A stretch of DNA of 64,000 bases from an uncultured Fibrobacter sp. (GTDB lineage: Bacteria; Fibrobacterota; Fibrobacteria; Fibrobacterales; Fibrobacteraceae), in assembly GCF_900316465.1 (NCBI RefSeq), contig NZ_ONDD01000008.1:37477-101476 (forward strand). The letters are read 5' to 3'. The notes below the pieces were generated by a model that did no database searches, had not been told where the DNA came from, and saw nothing but the letters and a program-made list of their open reading frames with translations. Every line of letters begins with the position of its first letter. Positions within the stretch are counted from its first letter, which is position 1. Position numbers and translations under genes: made by a program. Positions 16,724 to 24,744 of the stretch are shown here, one piece after another.

Positions 16724-19015
16724 CTATTTGGAAAGGTACTTGTTGAACACCTTTAGGAGTTCCGGATACCACTGGCCAGCGCCCTTGTCGTAGGCTTCAA
16801 AGCCGCCTACACCAGCAAATCCCCAGTACTGCCAAGACATACCGTACTTTTCGGCAGCACCAATGACTTCGTCTGTCCACTTGGCACGGTTTTCTTCAGA
16901 CACGCTGCTTCCGCCGTTGGTCGAAGAGACGCCGAATTCACCCATGTTCATCGGAACGCTACCACCATTGATATCGGGGAATGTCTGCGCAATGTCTTCG
17001 GCATAGCTCTTGAAGTCATTGTCAATCGTCGCAGCCGAGAACGAAGCCTTGTCATTGGCATCGTAACCATGGCCCTGGTGGGTAAAGGTATAAGGCTCGT
17101 AATAATGTCCCGACACAATGATATTTCCGTCTTCAGGGAGTTTCAGTCTCGGAATCTGAGCAAACTTGGCGTACCCACCGGCCTCGAACATAATGGTTTT
17201 ACCCGGAGCATTCTTACGGATTACTTCGTAGGCAGAAGTCATCAAATCATTTATCTGGTCCACTGTAATTTCGTGAGGTTCATTCAAAATTTCAAGGACA
17301 ACTTCATCGTCTCCGTATTTATCCAATTCCTTAGCGACCTGAGCCCACATGCCCACGAATCTTTCCTTTTCGCTGGTGCTATACTTCGAAGAGATTCCAT
17401 GGTGATGGAAGTCCACAATCACGACCATTCCCTGAGCCAGAGCGAGTTCAATGTCGGCCTTCACGCCTGCAAGCCTGCTGCTGCTCACGTTGCTGCCGGA
17501 GGCGTCATTATCCCAGCGAACCGGGAGACGAATCGAATTGAAGCCAGCGTCTTTTGCAATCTTGAACCAACCGTCTTGAATACAGTTGCCCCAGCCACAG
17601 TCGTCTGTTCCCTGGGAATCCCAAGAATTACCAAAATTGATACCGCGACCAAGGCGCTTGTTCATGGCACGGCCCTTCGAGTAATCCACAGGCTTATTCT
17701 TGGTCTTTTGCCAGAAATTCGAGGTGCAGATGAAATAATCCGATTCCAACTGCGCAATGTTTCCCTGCTTGGAAGCATCGCATGCACCCTTCGCTTCGGC
17801 AACCTTCAAATTGAGAAGATCATCATCGGATGCGGCCCTCCAAGCCGATTTTCTGCACACGAAATACTGTCCTTCGGAATTGGCTTTCATTGAACCTTCG
17901 CCAGCGCTAGTGCATTCTCCAAAAAGAGCCGTCGCAGTCAAGTTTGCAATCGCCGCTTCTGTCGCGACAGACCACATGGTATCTTGGCAAATAAACTGGA
18001 ACGAGGCATTTGCACTTGCCGCATTTGCATTGGGCTTAACCTGGTTCTGGTTACTCTTTCCGCAAGAGCCAAGACCATATTGAGCAGCCCAAAAACGGTC
18101 TACCCAGACATTGTAATATTCAATATCGACATCGCCATTCTTTTCAGAAAGGACCGAGTTCGCATACGACACATTAATGGAATAGGCAATATCGCCCAAA
18201 GTCGCCTTCAACGAAGGATCGTCCCAGGTACCATCCGTAGCAATGTCTGCGGCAACGGCAGCCAAAGAGGCGTCAATTTCGTCTGCGGTGCGATCCATCA
18301 GGAAAATGGTCGAGGTAGCCAGCAGGTTGGCAGCAGCTTGAGTGTGGTCATAAAGCGAGATGTCTTCGAACAAGGTCGAATCTTGCTTTAAGCCAAGGGC
18401 CGCAAGCACTTCTTTTTCGGCGCGGGTCTTGGCCGCCGTAAAGCTGAGCCCCATTTCTGAGACCAAGTACTGCACGCGGTCATATTCCAGACGCGTCAAA
18501 ATGTTCACATTGAGCTTGGTACGTTCGCGAAGGTCCGACAGGGCCTTGATACCAGAAGTTGTAACGGATTCGTCCTGAGTGTAATTCAGGTATTTGCCCT
18601 TGACTTCGACACTTGCCACGGCAGAGCCGATATCGCCGGACACCTTGTAGGCGCCCAAATTGGAAGAGACCGTCGCACTCAAGGGAGAGCCCGACAAGGT
18701 CATCGTCTTGACATCAACGGCGCTCAAGGAAACCGTAGCCCCTTCAGCAAAAAGGCCGAGTTCAGCAACACCAGAAACATTGACTGTGAGGGTCGTCACA
18801 GAAGCGGTACCATCGTCCTTCAAATCTTCTTCGGTAATCGGCTGGTCGGCAATACCGCCGGAAACGCCCGGATTAGACAAGCCGTCATCAGGCAAAACCG
18901 GGATTGCTTCTTCCGCATTATTAGAGCCGGAAGAGCCGTCATCGGAACACGATGCCAGCATGATTAAAGCCGTTGCAGACGCCAGAAGGCGAAATCCTAA
19001 TAATTTCCTATTCAT
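16724..19015 (-). CDS. GH5 endoglucanase-like lipoprotein
   Basis: The start at 19015 is chosen because GAGG lies 6-10 bases upstream and a lipoprotein signal follows (MNRKLLGFRLLASATALIMLASC, cysteine 23); the frame stays open further upstream. Of 763 residues, ~75-310 form an Ig-like and helical region of unknown function. Three cysteine-rich motifs (C...YFxC...W) follow at ~318-435. The GH5 catalytic domain covers ~450-763: RGINFGNSWD, predicted acid/base Glu579 (LEILNEPHE), predicted nucleophile Glu693 (NMGEFGV) and WQYWGF. GH5 enzymes of this type cleave beta-1,4-glucans or related polysaccharides. Outer-membrane anchoring fits cell-associated fibre digestion. It is divergent from leuC. 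Confidence 0.9.
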   Translation of the reverse strand: MNRKLLGFRLLASATALIMLASCSDDGSSGSNNAEEAIPVLPDDGLSNPGVSGGIADQPITEEDLKDDGTASVTTLTVNVSGVAELGLFAEGATVSLSAVDVKTMTLSGSPLSATVSSNLGAYKVSGDIGSAVASVEVKGKYLNYTQDESVTTSGIKALSDLRERTKLNVNILTRLEYDRVQYLVSEMGLSFTAAKTRAEKEVLAALGLKQDSTLFEDISLYDHTQAAANLLATSTIFLMDRTADEIDASLAAVAADIATDGTWDDPSLKATLGDIAYSINVSYANSVLSEKNGDVDIEYYNVWVDRFWAAQYGLGSCGKSNQNQVKPNANAASANASFQFICQDTMWSVATEAAIANLTATALFGECTSAGEGSMKANSEGQYFVCRKSAWRAASDDDLLNLKVAEAKGACDASKQGNIAQLESDYFICTSNFWQKTKNKPVDYSKGRAMNKRLGRGINFGNSWDSQGTDDCGWGNCIQDGWFKIAKDAGFNSIRLPVRWDNDASGSNVSSSRLAGVKADIELALAQGMVVIVDFHHHGISSKYSTSEKERFVGMWAQVAKELDKYGDDEVVLEILNEPHEITVDQINDLMTSAYEVIRKNAPGKTIMFEAGGYAKFAQIPRLKLPEDGNIIVSGHYYEPYTFTHQGHGYDANDKASFSAATIDNDFKSYAEDIAQTFPDINGGSVPMNMGEFGVSSTNGGSSVSEENRAKWTDEVIGAAEKYGMSWQYWGFAGVGGFEAYDKGAGQWYPELLKVFNKYLSK

Positions 19016-19205
19016 ATCCAACCTCATATAATCGACACACTTCCCTATTTTGAAAAATAGATTGCAAGATCCTCTCCAGGTACCCCCTAGAGAGCAATAA
19101 GTGTTTACAGCAGTATCCCCTTTCCTTGCCGATTTTACTATATTTACGCCGCAATTAATCAGCCTTGGAGAACAAATCGAAAAGGCATAAAAAAGAGACA
19201 AAATC

Positions 19206-20615
19206 ATGGGAAAATCACTCTATCAGAAGATTTTTGAAAGCCACACGGTAGCAAAGCTCCCGAGCGGCCAGTGCCAGCTCTTTATCGGGCTCCACCTCTG
19301 CCACGAAGTCACGAGCCCGCAGGCTTTTGCGCAGCTCCGCGAAGAAGGCCAGAAGGTGCTGTTCCCGGAACGCACTTTCGCCACGGTGGACCACATCATT
19401 CCGACCACGTTCCCGGAACGCAACCGCCCGCTCAAGGACGGCATTTCCGAAGAGATGTTCTCCCATATCGAAAACAACACCAAGAACAACGGCATCAAGT
19501 TCTTTGGCCCCGCTACCGCCGAACAGGGCGTTATCCACATCGTGGGCCCGGAAGAAGGCGTGACCCAGCCGGGCATGACCGTCGCTTGCGGTGACTCTCA
19601 CACGGCAACGCACGGTGCCTTCGGTGCTATCGCATTCGGCATCGGCACCAGCCAGGTGGCAGACGTTCTCGCTACTCAGACGCTCGCCATGAGCCCGCTC
19701 AAGACTCGCCGCATCAAGTTCACCGGCAAGCTGAAGCCGGGTGTGACCGCCAAGGACGTAGCACTTGCCTACATCGCAAAGCTCGGCGTGAACGGTGGCG
19801 TTGGCTACGCTTACGAATTTGCCGGTCCGGTCATCGAAGAAATGGGCATGGAAGGCCGTATGACGGTCTGCAACATGGCTATCGAAGGCGGCGCCCGCGT
19901 CGGTTACTGCAACCCCGACGAAAAGACTTTCGAATACCTCAAGGGCCGTCCGTACGCCCCGAAGGCTGACAAGTGGGACGAAGCCGTTGCTTACTGGAAG
20001 TCTGTGGCTACCGACGCCGACGCCCAGTTTGACGACGAAGTCGAAATCAACTGCGACAACCTCGAACCGATGGTCACCTGGGGTATCACTCCGGCCCAGG
20101 CCATCCCGCTCAACGGCAACATGCCGAAGATTAGCGAATTCGAAGGCAGCGAAAAGAAGGTCATCTCCGAAGCCTACGAATACATGGGCTGGGAAGAAGG
20201 TTCCAAGATGATTGGCCGCCCCATCGACATCGCGTTCGTGGGTAGCTGCACCAACGGCCGCCTCAGCGACTTGCAGGCCGCCGCCGAAATCATCAAGGGC
20301 CACAAGGTCGCCCCGACCGTGAAGATGTGGGTCGTTCCTGGTTCCATGAAGATCAAGGTGGAAGCCGAAGCACTCGGTCTCGACAAGATCTTTAAGGAAG
20401 CCGGTGCCGAATGGCGCGAAGCGGGCTGCTCGCTCTGCCTCGCCATGAACCCGGACAAGCTCAAGGGCCGCCAGGTGAGCGCAAGCTCCAGCAACCGTAA
20501 CTTCAAGGGCCGTCAGGGCAGCCCCTCGGGCCGCACCATCCTCATGAGCCCCGCCATGGTGGCCGCCGCCGCCATCGAAGGCTGTGTCACCGACGTCCGC
20601 AAGTACATCAAGTAA
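19206..20615 (+). CDS. leuC: 3-isopropylmalate dehydratase large subunit
   Basis: Full-length at 469 residues. LeuC with LeuD isomerises 2-isopropylmalate to 3-isopropylmalate in leucine synthesis, in the cytoplasm. Visible landmarks are the aconitase-family VDHIIPT, CGDSHTATHGAFGAIAFGIGTS, and the [4Fe-4S] ligand regions GSCTNGR and GCSLCLAMNPD, followed by SSNRNFKGRQG. leuD begins 19 bases downstream. The 190-base upstream gap is shared with the divergent GH5 gene; no leader peptide rich in leucine codons was recognised. Confidence 0.97.
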   Translation: MGKSLYQKIFESHTVAKLPSGQCQLFIGLHLCHEVTSPQAFAQLREEGQKVLFPERTFATVDHIIPTTFPERNRPLKDGISEEMFSHIENNTKNNGIKFFGPATAEQGVIHIVGPEEGVTQPGMTVACGDSHTATHGAFGAIAFGIGTSQVADVLATQTLAMSPLKTRRIKFTGKLKPGVTAKDVALAYIAKLGVNGGVGYAYEFAGPVIEEMGMEGRMTVCNMAIEGGARVGYCNPDEKTFEYLKGRPYAPKADKWDEAVAYWKSVATDADAQFDDEVEINCDNLEPMVTWGITPAQAIPLNGNMPKISEFEGSEKKVISEAYEYMGWEEGSKMIGRPIDIAFVGSCTNGRLSDLQAAAEIIKGHKVAPTVKMWVVPGSMKIKVEAEALGLDKIFKEAGAEWREAGCSLCLAMNPDKLKGRQVSASSSNRNFKGRQGSPSGRTILMSPAMVAAAAIEGCVTDVRKYIK

Positions 20616-20634
20616 CGCTAAGGAGATTTAAAAA

Positions 20635-21237
20635 ATGAATTCTATCGACATTGTTAAAGGTTCCGGCGTTCCTGTACGCGGCAACGACATCGACACTGAC
20701 CGTATCATCCCGGCACGCTTCCTCAAGTGCGTCACGTTCGAAGGCCTCGGCGACAACGCCTTTGCCGACGATATCGCTGGCCTCGCCGCTCAGGGCAAGG
20801 TCCACCCCTTCCGCGATCCGGCCTACAAGAACGGCTCCATCCTCGTCTCGAACCAGAACTTCGGTTGCGGTTCCAGCCGCGAACACGCCCCGCAGGCCCT
20901 GAAGCGCTGGGGCATCCGCGCCATCATCGCCGAAAGCTACTCCGAAATCTTCTTCGGTAACTGCGTGGCCATTGGCGTTCCCTGCTACAAGGTAAGCCAC
21001 GAAGTGGCTGACAAGATTCTCGCCTGGATCGAAGCCCACCCGAGCGAAGAACTCGTGACGAGCACCGAAAGCCGTACGCTCAAGATGGGTGACGAAACCA
21101 TCGAGCTCACGCTTGCCGACGGCCCCCGCGGCCAGTTCCTCGACGGCTCCTGGCACGCACGCTCCGCCCTCATGGCCAACGCCGACAAGGTGCAGGAACT
21201 AGCCAAGAAGCTGCCGTATATGCAGTTTCTGAAGTGA
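20635..21237 (+). CDS. leuD: 3-isopropylmalate dehydratase small subunit
   Basis: 200 residues, the usual length. It has RGNDIDTDRIIPARFLK near the start and the active-site/structural loop NQNFGCGSSREHAPQAL, typical of the aconitase swivelling domain. AAGGAG lies 9 bases before the ATG. It pairs with the adjacent leuC product to form the heterodimeric isomerase. Confidence 0.97.
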   Translation: MNSIDIVKGSGVPVRGNDIDTDRIIPARFLKCVTFEGLGDNAFADDIAGLAAQGKVHPFRDPAYKNGSILVSNQNFGCGSSREHAPQALKRWGIRAIIAESYSEIFFGNCVAIGVPCYKVSHEVADKILAWIEAHPSEELVTSTESRTLKMGDETIELTLADGPRGQFLDGSWHARSALMANADKVQELAKKLPYMQFLK

Positions 21238-21243
21238 CACGCA

Positions 21244-21340
21244 GTGTCATCCTGAGCTAAACGAAACTTAGAACTTTAGTTCTCTAGTTGAGTTATGCCC
21301 TTTGGGTAGAAGCAACGCAAGTTGCGTAGTCGAAGGATCT
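21244..21340 (+). repeat. Hairpin-rich intergenic repeat (GTGTCATCCTGAGC ... GAAGGATCT)
   Basis: The ends GTGTCATCCTGAGC (21244-21257) and GAAGGATCT (21332-21340) frame small hairpins: GAAC-TTTA-GTTC and GCAAC-GCAA-GTTGC. A second element with the same ends lies in reverse at 63328-63425. It sits directly after leuD. Confidence 0.65.
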
Positions 21341-21356
21341 AGTCACTTTTGAAGAG

Positions 21357-21384
21357 CGTCCAGGTTAAAGCCTGGGCGTTTTTT
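21357..21384 (+). terminator. Terminator after leuCD
   Basis: Stem CGTCCAGG / CCTGGGCG (one G-T pair) with a 6-base loop and a T run. A near-identical copy lies 400 bases downstream. Confidence 0.85.
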
Positions 21385-21420
21385 ATATTTATAATAAAAG
21401 TTTTGACGGAATCTATATAA

Positions 21421-21714
21421 ATGAAAATCAAATTTATCGCATTGATTATTACAACACTAATACTAACTTGCTGTGCACAAAATTATGCAAGTAAGGAAGG
21501 GGCAATCAGCCTATATCGAGAAAAAGAACTTCTAGATGTACACTGTTACTTGCAAACTAACGATTCTGTTTACATTTTAAAATCAACGGATTCATCATCT
21601 CTCCTGTATCAAAAAAAATATGAAAACGGTTCAAGATGCCAAGGGTGGATTTCAAACTCAAAGCTAGATTCTGTATCGCTTACAATCGTAGAGCATAAGT
21701 TTTTTTGGTTTTAG
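21421..21714 (+). CDS. Small lipoprotein, unknown function (97 aa)
   Basis: The N-terminus MKIKFIALIITTLILTCC is a plausible lipoprotein signal (cysteine 17 or 18). The mature part is ~80 residues, polar, with two cysteines (DVHCYL, SRCQGW) and no family I recognise. Base composition is AT-richer than in leuCD, like the islet that follows. The stop codon falls inside an intergenic repeat starting at 21707, so the present C-terminus may have been set by that insertion. The ribosome site is weak, which lowers certainty. Confidence 0.6.
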   Translation: MKIKFIALIITTLILTCCAQNYASKEGAISLYREKELLDVHCYLQTNDSVYILKSTDSSSLLYQKKYENGSRCQGWISNSKLDSVSLTIVEHKFFWF

Positions 21715-21740
21715 GGCGGAGCCCTAGGCGAAGGGTAGCC
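21707..21740 (+). repeat. Intergenic repeat, copy 1 (GGTTTTAGGGCGGAGCCC...)
   Basis: The segment GGTTTTAGGGCGGAGCCC followed by TAGGCGAAGGG recurs with minor changes in reverse at 56941-56975, downstream of thiG. GGGC/GCCC can pair as a short hairpin. It contributes the TAG stop of the preceding gene. Confidence 0.6.
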
Positions 21741-21754
21741 TTCTCCTTTTCAAA

Positions 21755-21788
21755 AACGTCCAGGTTCAAAGCCTGGGCGTTTTTTTTT
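21755..21788 (+). terminator. Terminator, near-copy of the one at 21357
   Basis: Stem AACGTCCAGG / CCTGGGCGTT, 7-base loop, eight T residues. It differs from the terminator at 21357-21384 only in the loop and flanks. Confidence 0.85.
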
Positions 21789-21867
21789 GCGAGAAATAGT
21801 ATTTTTTGGGAATTTTCGCAGCCATGTTTCAATTTACAATAAAAAAGTTGTATTTTATTGAAATTCT

Positions 21868-21888
21868 ATAATATATTTATTATATTAT
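21868..21888. promoter_or_regulatory. Inverted repeat upstream of the mobile mystery protein A gene
   Basis: ATAATATA (21868-21875) and TATATTAT (21881-21888) form an 8-bp dyad with a 5-base spacer, 30 bases before the XRE gene in a very AT-rich stretch. Autoregulation by the encoded HTH protein is inferred. Confidence 0.45.
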
Positions 21889-21918
21889 CTAAGAATATTA
21901 TAACAAATAGGTTATTTT

Positions 21919-22362
21919 ATGAACCAAAGGCTGATTTTGCTCAGGGCTCTTGCCCATAAGACGGGAAACCTTGCCCAGCTTCGCGACGCCCAACCTCCCA
22001 AGCAGGGGTGGATTTCCGCCGTTCGTCGGGCTCTCGGAATGACCGCAAAGCAACTTGCGGAACGCGTCGGGCTTTCTCAGCCGCGCATCGCCAAGATGGA
22101 ACTCAACGAAAACAACCTCAAGATTTCGACCATGAAAAAAATCGCGGAAGGCCTTGACTGCGATTTCGTTTACGGTTTTATCCCCAAGAGCAGCCTGCAG
22201 GAGACGATTAAACGACAGGCCCGTAAAAAAGCCGAAGCAATCCTGTCGAGCGTCAACACGAACATGGCATTGGAAAATCAACTTGCCGACGATCCGCATA
22301 TCCTGACGGACATGGCCGATGAGATGATAGCCAAGAACATAAGGCGCATTTGGGATAAGTAA
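21919..22362 (+). CDS. Mobile mystery protein A, XRE-family HTH regulator
   Basis: 147 residues matching the family named mobile mystery protein A. It starts with a short helix, has the conserved PPKQGWISAVRRALGM, then a helix-turn-helix (KQLAERVGLSQPRIAKME, ~55-72) and a C-terminal helical region. The next gene is the usual partner, mobile mystery protein B (Fic domain). Such pairs are found in mobile or accessory regions and resemble toxin-antitoxin modules; A would bind DNA and restrain B. Inverted repeats lie upstream of both genes. The flanks are AT-rich, consistent with horizontal gain. Confidence 0.88.
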   Translation: MNQRLILLRALAHKTGNLAQLRDAQPPKQGWISAVRRALGMTAKQLAERVGLSQPRIAKMELNENNLKISTMKKIAEGLDCDFVYGFIPKSSLQETIKRQARKKAEAILSSVNTNMALENQLADDPHILTDMADEMIAKNIRRIWDK

Positions 22363-22384
22363 AAATTTCCCCCATTCGTCATTT

Positions 22385-22399
22385 TGTCATTTTATGACA
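22385..22399. promoter_or_regulatory. Palindrome between mobile mystery A and B genes
   Basis: TGTCAT-TTT-ATGACA is a perfect 6-bp dyad with a 3-base spacer, 23 bases before the likely start of the Fic gene. It could be an operator for the HTH protein. Confidence 0.5.
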
Positions 22400-22422
22400 T
22401 GCCCATAATTTATATTTTGGGT

Positions 22423-23010
22423 ATGGCCGATATATTTACATCAGACGACAATTCTACGCCCCTTACGCCAGAAGAACGCGAAGGGTTAAAGCCCAAGTGG
22501 ATAACACTTAGGCGCGAACTCAACGACTTCGAAACGCGCAATATTTTGGATGCTGAAATGTGGCTCGCAACTCACAAGCAACGAGATGTTCTGAACGATA
22601 CATTCCTTATGAAATTGCACAAACGGATGTTCGGTCAAGTGTGGAAATGGGCCGGTGAATACCGAACGACGGAAAGAAACATTGGGGTCGCGCCATACCA
22701 AATTCCCGTCAAATTGAAGACGTTGTTCGATGATGTGAAATTCTGGATGGAGAACCATACATTCCCCAACTTGGAAATAGCCGTCCGGCTTCACCACAGG
22801 CTTGTTTTAATCCACCCGTTCCCTAACGGCAATGGTAGAATTTCGCGACTGATGGCGGACCTGCTTATGCAGCAACTTGGCGAGCCGCGGCTCTACTGGG
22901 GTGATGCCAGCTTGAACGACATTACGGATTTACGGAAGAAGTATATTGACGCGCTTCATGCCACCGATTCCGGGGATTATACAGAACTGATTAAGTTCGT
23001 GACAACATAA
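22423..23010 (+). CDS. Mobile mystery protein B, Fic-domain protein
   Basis: 195 residues from the ATG at 22423. That start is preferred because MADIFTSDDNSTPLTPEE is the normal family N-terminus; upstream starts would run through the palindrome at 22385. The Fic core is present: KRMFGQVWKWAGEYR, then HPFPNGNGRISR (131-142). The catalytic His131 is kept, but the acidic metal-binding position of classical AMP-transferring Fic motifs (HxFx[D/E]GNGR) is Asn. Fic proteins transfer AMP or other phosphate-containing groups to protein hydroxyls; here the target is unknown. The pairing with the HTH protein suggests a toxin-antitoxin-like unit. Confidence 0.88.
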   Translation: MADIFTSDDNSTPLTPEEREGLKPKWITLRRELNDFETRNILDAEMWLATHKQRDVLNDTFLMKLHKRMFGQVWKWAGEYRTTERNIGVAPYQIPVKLKTLFDDVKFWMENHTFPNLEIAVRLHHRLVLIHPFPNGNGRISRLMADLLMQQLGEPRLYWGDASLNDITDLRKKYIDALHATDSGDYTELIKFVTT

Positions 23011-23077
23011 AAGCTGCTTGCGAATCCGCATAAATAAAGGTATATTCAGAAAGTAAGTCTTGTAAAGGAGGCATTTG

Positions 23078-23500
23078 ATGAACAATCTAAAGGCCAAACA
23101 CATACTTGGTTGGATGCTTTTTTGCATGATTATACCAATCATTCCTGTAGTAAGTTATTTTGTATTTTTAGATCACGTGGACATGAGAGACGGAGGCCTA
23201 ATATTAATCTTTCCTGGACTTGCTGTACTGCTTGCCATCCCTTTGAGTCTGCTGAATTTATTCCTTTTCAAGAAAAATCTAAGCACCGGTGCAGCAAGGC
23301 GGATAGCCTCCACCCCCCTTGGGCTCAGCATTGCTTGCTCAGGGACACTCTTCGTTATAATGATTCTATTTATTTTGGGAAGCAATTCCGGTGCCACCTT
23401 CATGCCGGTATTCATCACCGCCATTTATCATGTTATTGCATTCAAGGCGATTTTCTGGTTCAGGAGTAAGATTGAACAGTGCGCATCAACCGACTCCTGA
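23078..23500 (+). CDS. Small integral membrane protein, unknown function (140 aa)
   Basis: The ATG at 23078 follows a strong AAGGAGG (23065-23071). Four hydrophobic segments are visible: ~10-30, 40-62, 80-103 and 107-126. There is no recognisable family motif. The loops are short and basic residues cluster after helix 2 (FKKNL). It ends 9 bases before the YkuD-like gene and is probably co-transcribed with it. Confidence 0.75.
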   Translation: MNNLKAKHILGWMLFCMIIPIIPVVSYFVFLDHVDMRDGGLILIFPGLAVLLAIPLSLLNLFLFKKNLSTGAARRIASTPLGLSIACSGTLFVIMILFILGSNSGATFMPVFITAIYHVIAFKAIFWFRSKIEQCASTDS

Positions 23501-23509
23501 TTTCAACCC

Positions 23510-23950
23510 ATGCTCACCTCACCTATCGACAACATTCTCGTAGAAAAGGCGAAGCGCCAAATGCACCTGCGCAACGGCGAGAACGTTGTCAAGACGTACA
23601 GAATTTCTTTGGGCAAGAATCCGATCGGAGCGAAGGTCAAATCCGGTGACAACAAGACATCCGAAGGCGACTACACCATCGTGCTTCACAACCCCAAGAG
23701 CAGATTTCATTTATCGCTCCGAATTTCGTACCCGAACGCAGAGCAAATCAAGGCCGCGAAAGAAGGTAACTACGAGCCCGGTGGCGACATCATGATCCAC
23801 GGCTACCCGAACAAGGTTCCTACGTTTCTCTTTAAGTTCTGGCACAGGTGGAAGGACTGGACTGCCGGTTGTATCGCCGTCACCAACGACGAAATTGAAG
23901 AAATCTACGACGCCGTCAAGGACGGCACTCCAATAACCATCAAGCCTTAG
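23510..23950 (+). CDS. YkuD-type L,D-transpeptidase-like protein
   Basis: 146 residues forming little more than the YkuD catalytic domain. The predicted catalytic residues are His97 (IMIHGYPN) and Cys121 (DWTAGCIAV), preceded by SEGDYTI and followed by NDEIEEIY. Enzymes of this family cross-link peptidoglycan or attach proteins to it through L,D-bonds. Oddly, no signal peptide is visible: the protein begins MLTSPIDNILVEKAKRQM. Either export uses another route, the start is misplaced, or the enzyme acts on a cytoplasmic substrate. Its stop codon overlaps that of the convergent bPH gene by two bases. Confidence 0.85.
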   Translation: MLTSPIDNILVEKAKRQMHLRNGENVVKTYRISLGKNPIGAKVKSGDNKTSEGDYTIVLHNPKSRFHLSLRISYPNAEQIKAAKEGNYEPGGDIMIHGYPNKVPTFLFKFWHRWKDWTAGCIAVTNDEIEEIYDAVKDGTPITIKP

Positions 23951-24579
23951 CGCATATACTTCGACTTATACCCGTGATTTTCTGAAGGACGCAAATCATT
24001 GGGATACATCACGTCGGTGTAGATGTCTTCTTGCAGCTGTTTCACGAGCTTGTACACTTCCGCGTAATTGGCGATACTGTCAATGGAAATGCCCGCGTTG
24101 GCAGAAGTCCTACGCCCGTTCATCGTGGCAGGATTCGCCTGCGCAGAGGTCGTAATGATGTCGCCCACGCCAAACCACTGGTCGAAAACGCCGCGATGCA
24201 AATCCACATGCGATAGTTCCGCGAAAGGCTTTGACTTATAAGTCCTCGCAAAGATACCGCCGGACGCATAGATTCCCTTGTCAGTAACGATATAGGCCGT
24301 ATTGCGGTACCGCCTGAACGAGAGCAGCGCCCCGCCCAAGTAAAGCCAAACCGGCATCATGTGCAGCGCCATGAACGGGATGATAAAGAAAGCAGCCTTG
24401 TCCGCTTGGTCAGACGAAAACGCAGCCCCAATAAAAAACATGTCAAAAACGCCCCACAAAGCTGCAAACGGAAGCAACGGATTGAAGATACATTCGAAAA
24501 TGAAACACCTTTTGTCCGGCTTACCGGCATAAAGGATCTTTTCCCCCTTCCCTATCAAAAGCGTCAGTTCGTTGTCCAT
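23947..24579 (-). CDS. bPH-domain (YdbS/YdbT-like) membrane protein
   Basis: 210 residues. Two hydrophobic segments (~27-52 and ~66-88) precede a bacterial pleckstrin-homology-like domain at ~93-180, seen in RYRNTAYIVTDKGIYASGGIF and the DVQ-like HVDLHRGVFDQWFGVGDI. GAGGTG lies ~8 bases before the ATG. The family's biochemical role is poorly known. The tail is polar. It converges on, and overlaps, the YkuD-like gene. Confidence 0.8.
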   Translation of the reverse strand: MDNELTLLIGKGEKILYAGKPDKRCFIFECIFNPLLPFAALWGVFDMFFIGAAFSSDQADKAAFFIIPFMALHMMPVWLYLGGALLSFRRYRNTAYIVTDKGIYASGGIFARTYKSKPFAELSHVDLHRGVFDQWFGVGDIITTSAQANPATMNGRRTSANAGISIDSIANYAEVYKLVKQLQEDIYTDVMYPNDLRPSENHGYKSKYMR

Positions 24580-24744
24580 AAGTCACACCTCTTGAAAAAT
24601 GGATAAACATTCCCCTATTAATATAAACAAATAAGAACGCTTTACTCATTTTTATTTAACTGACCCAAGCATTTTGTTCCATTTTTAATTATTTTCTTTA
24701 AAAAGTCCGCTCTATAAAGGACATGTAAAAAAGGATCTTTCTCT

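Noticed and set aside
21238..21420. Possible tRNA or small RNA after leuD
   Set aside because: The hairpins are accounted for by the intergenic repeat and the terminator; no cloverleaf or TTCGANNC loop in proper context.
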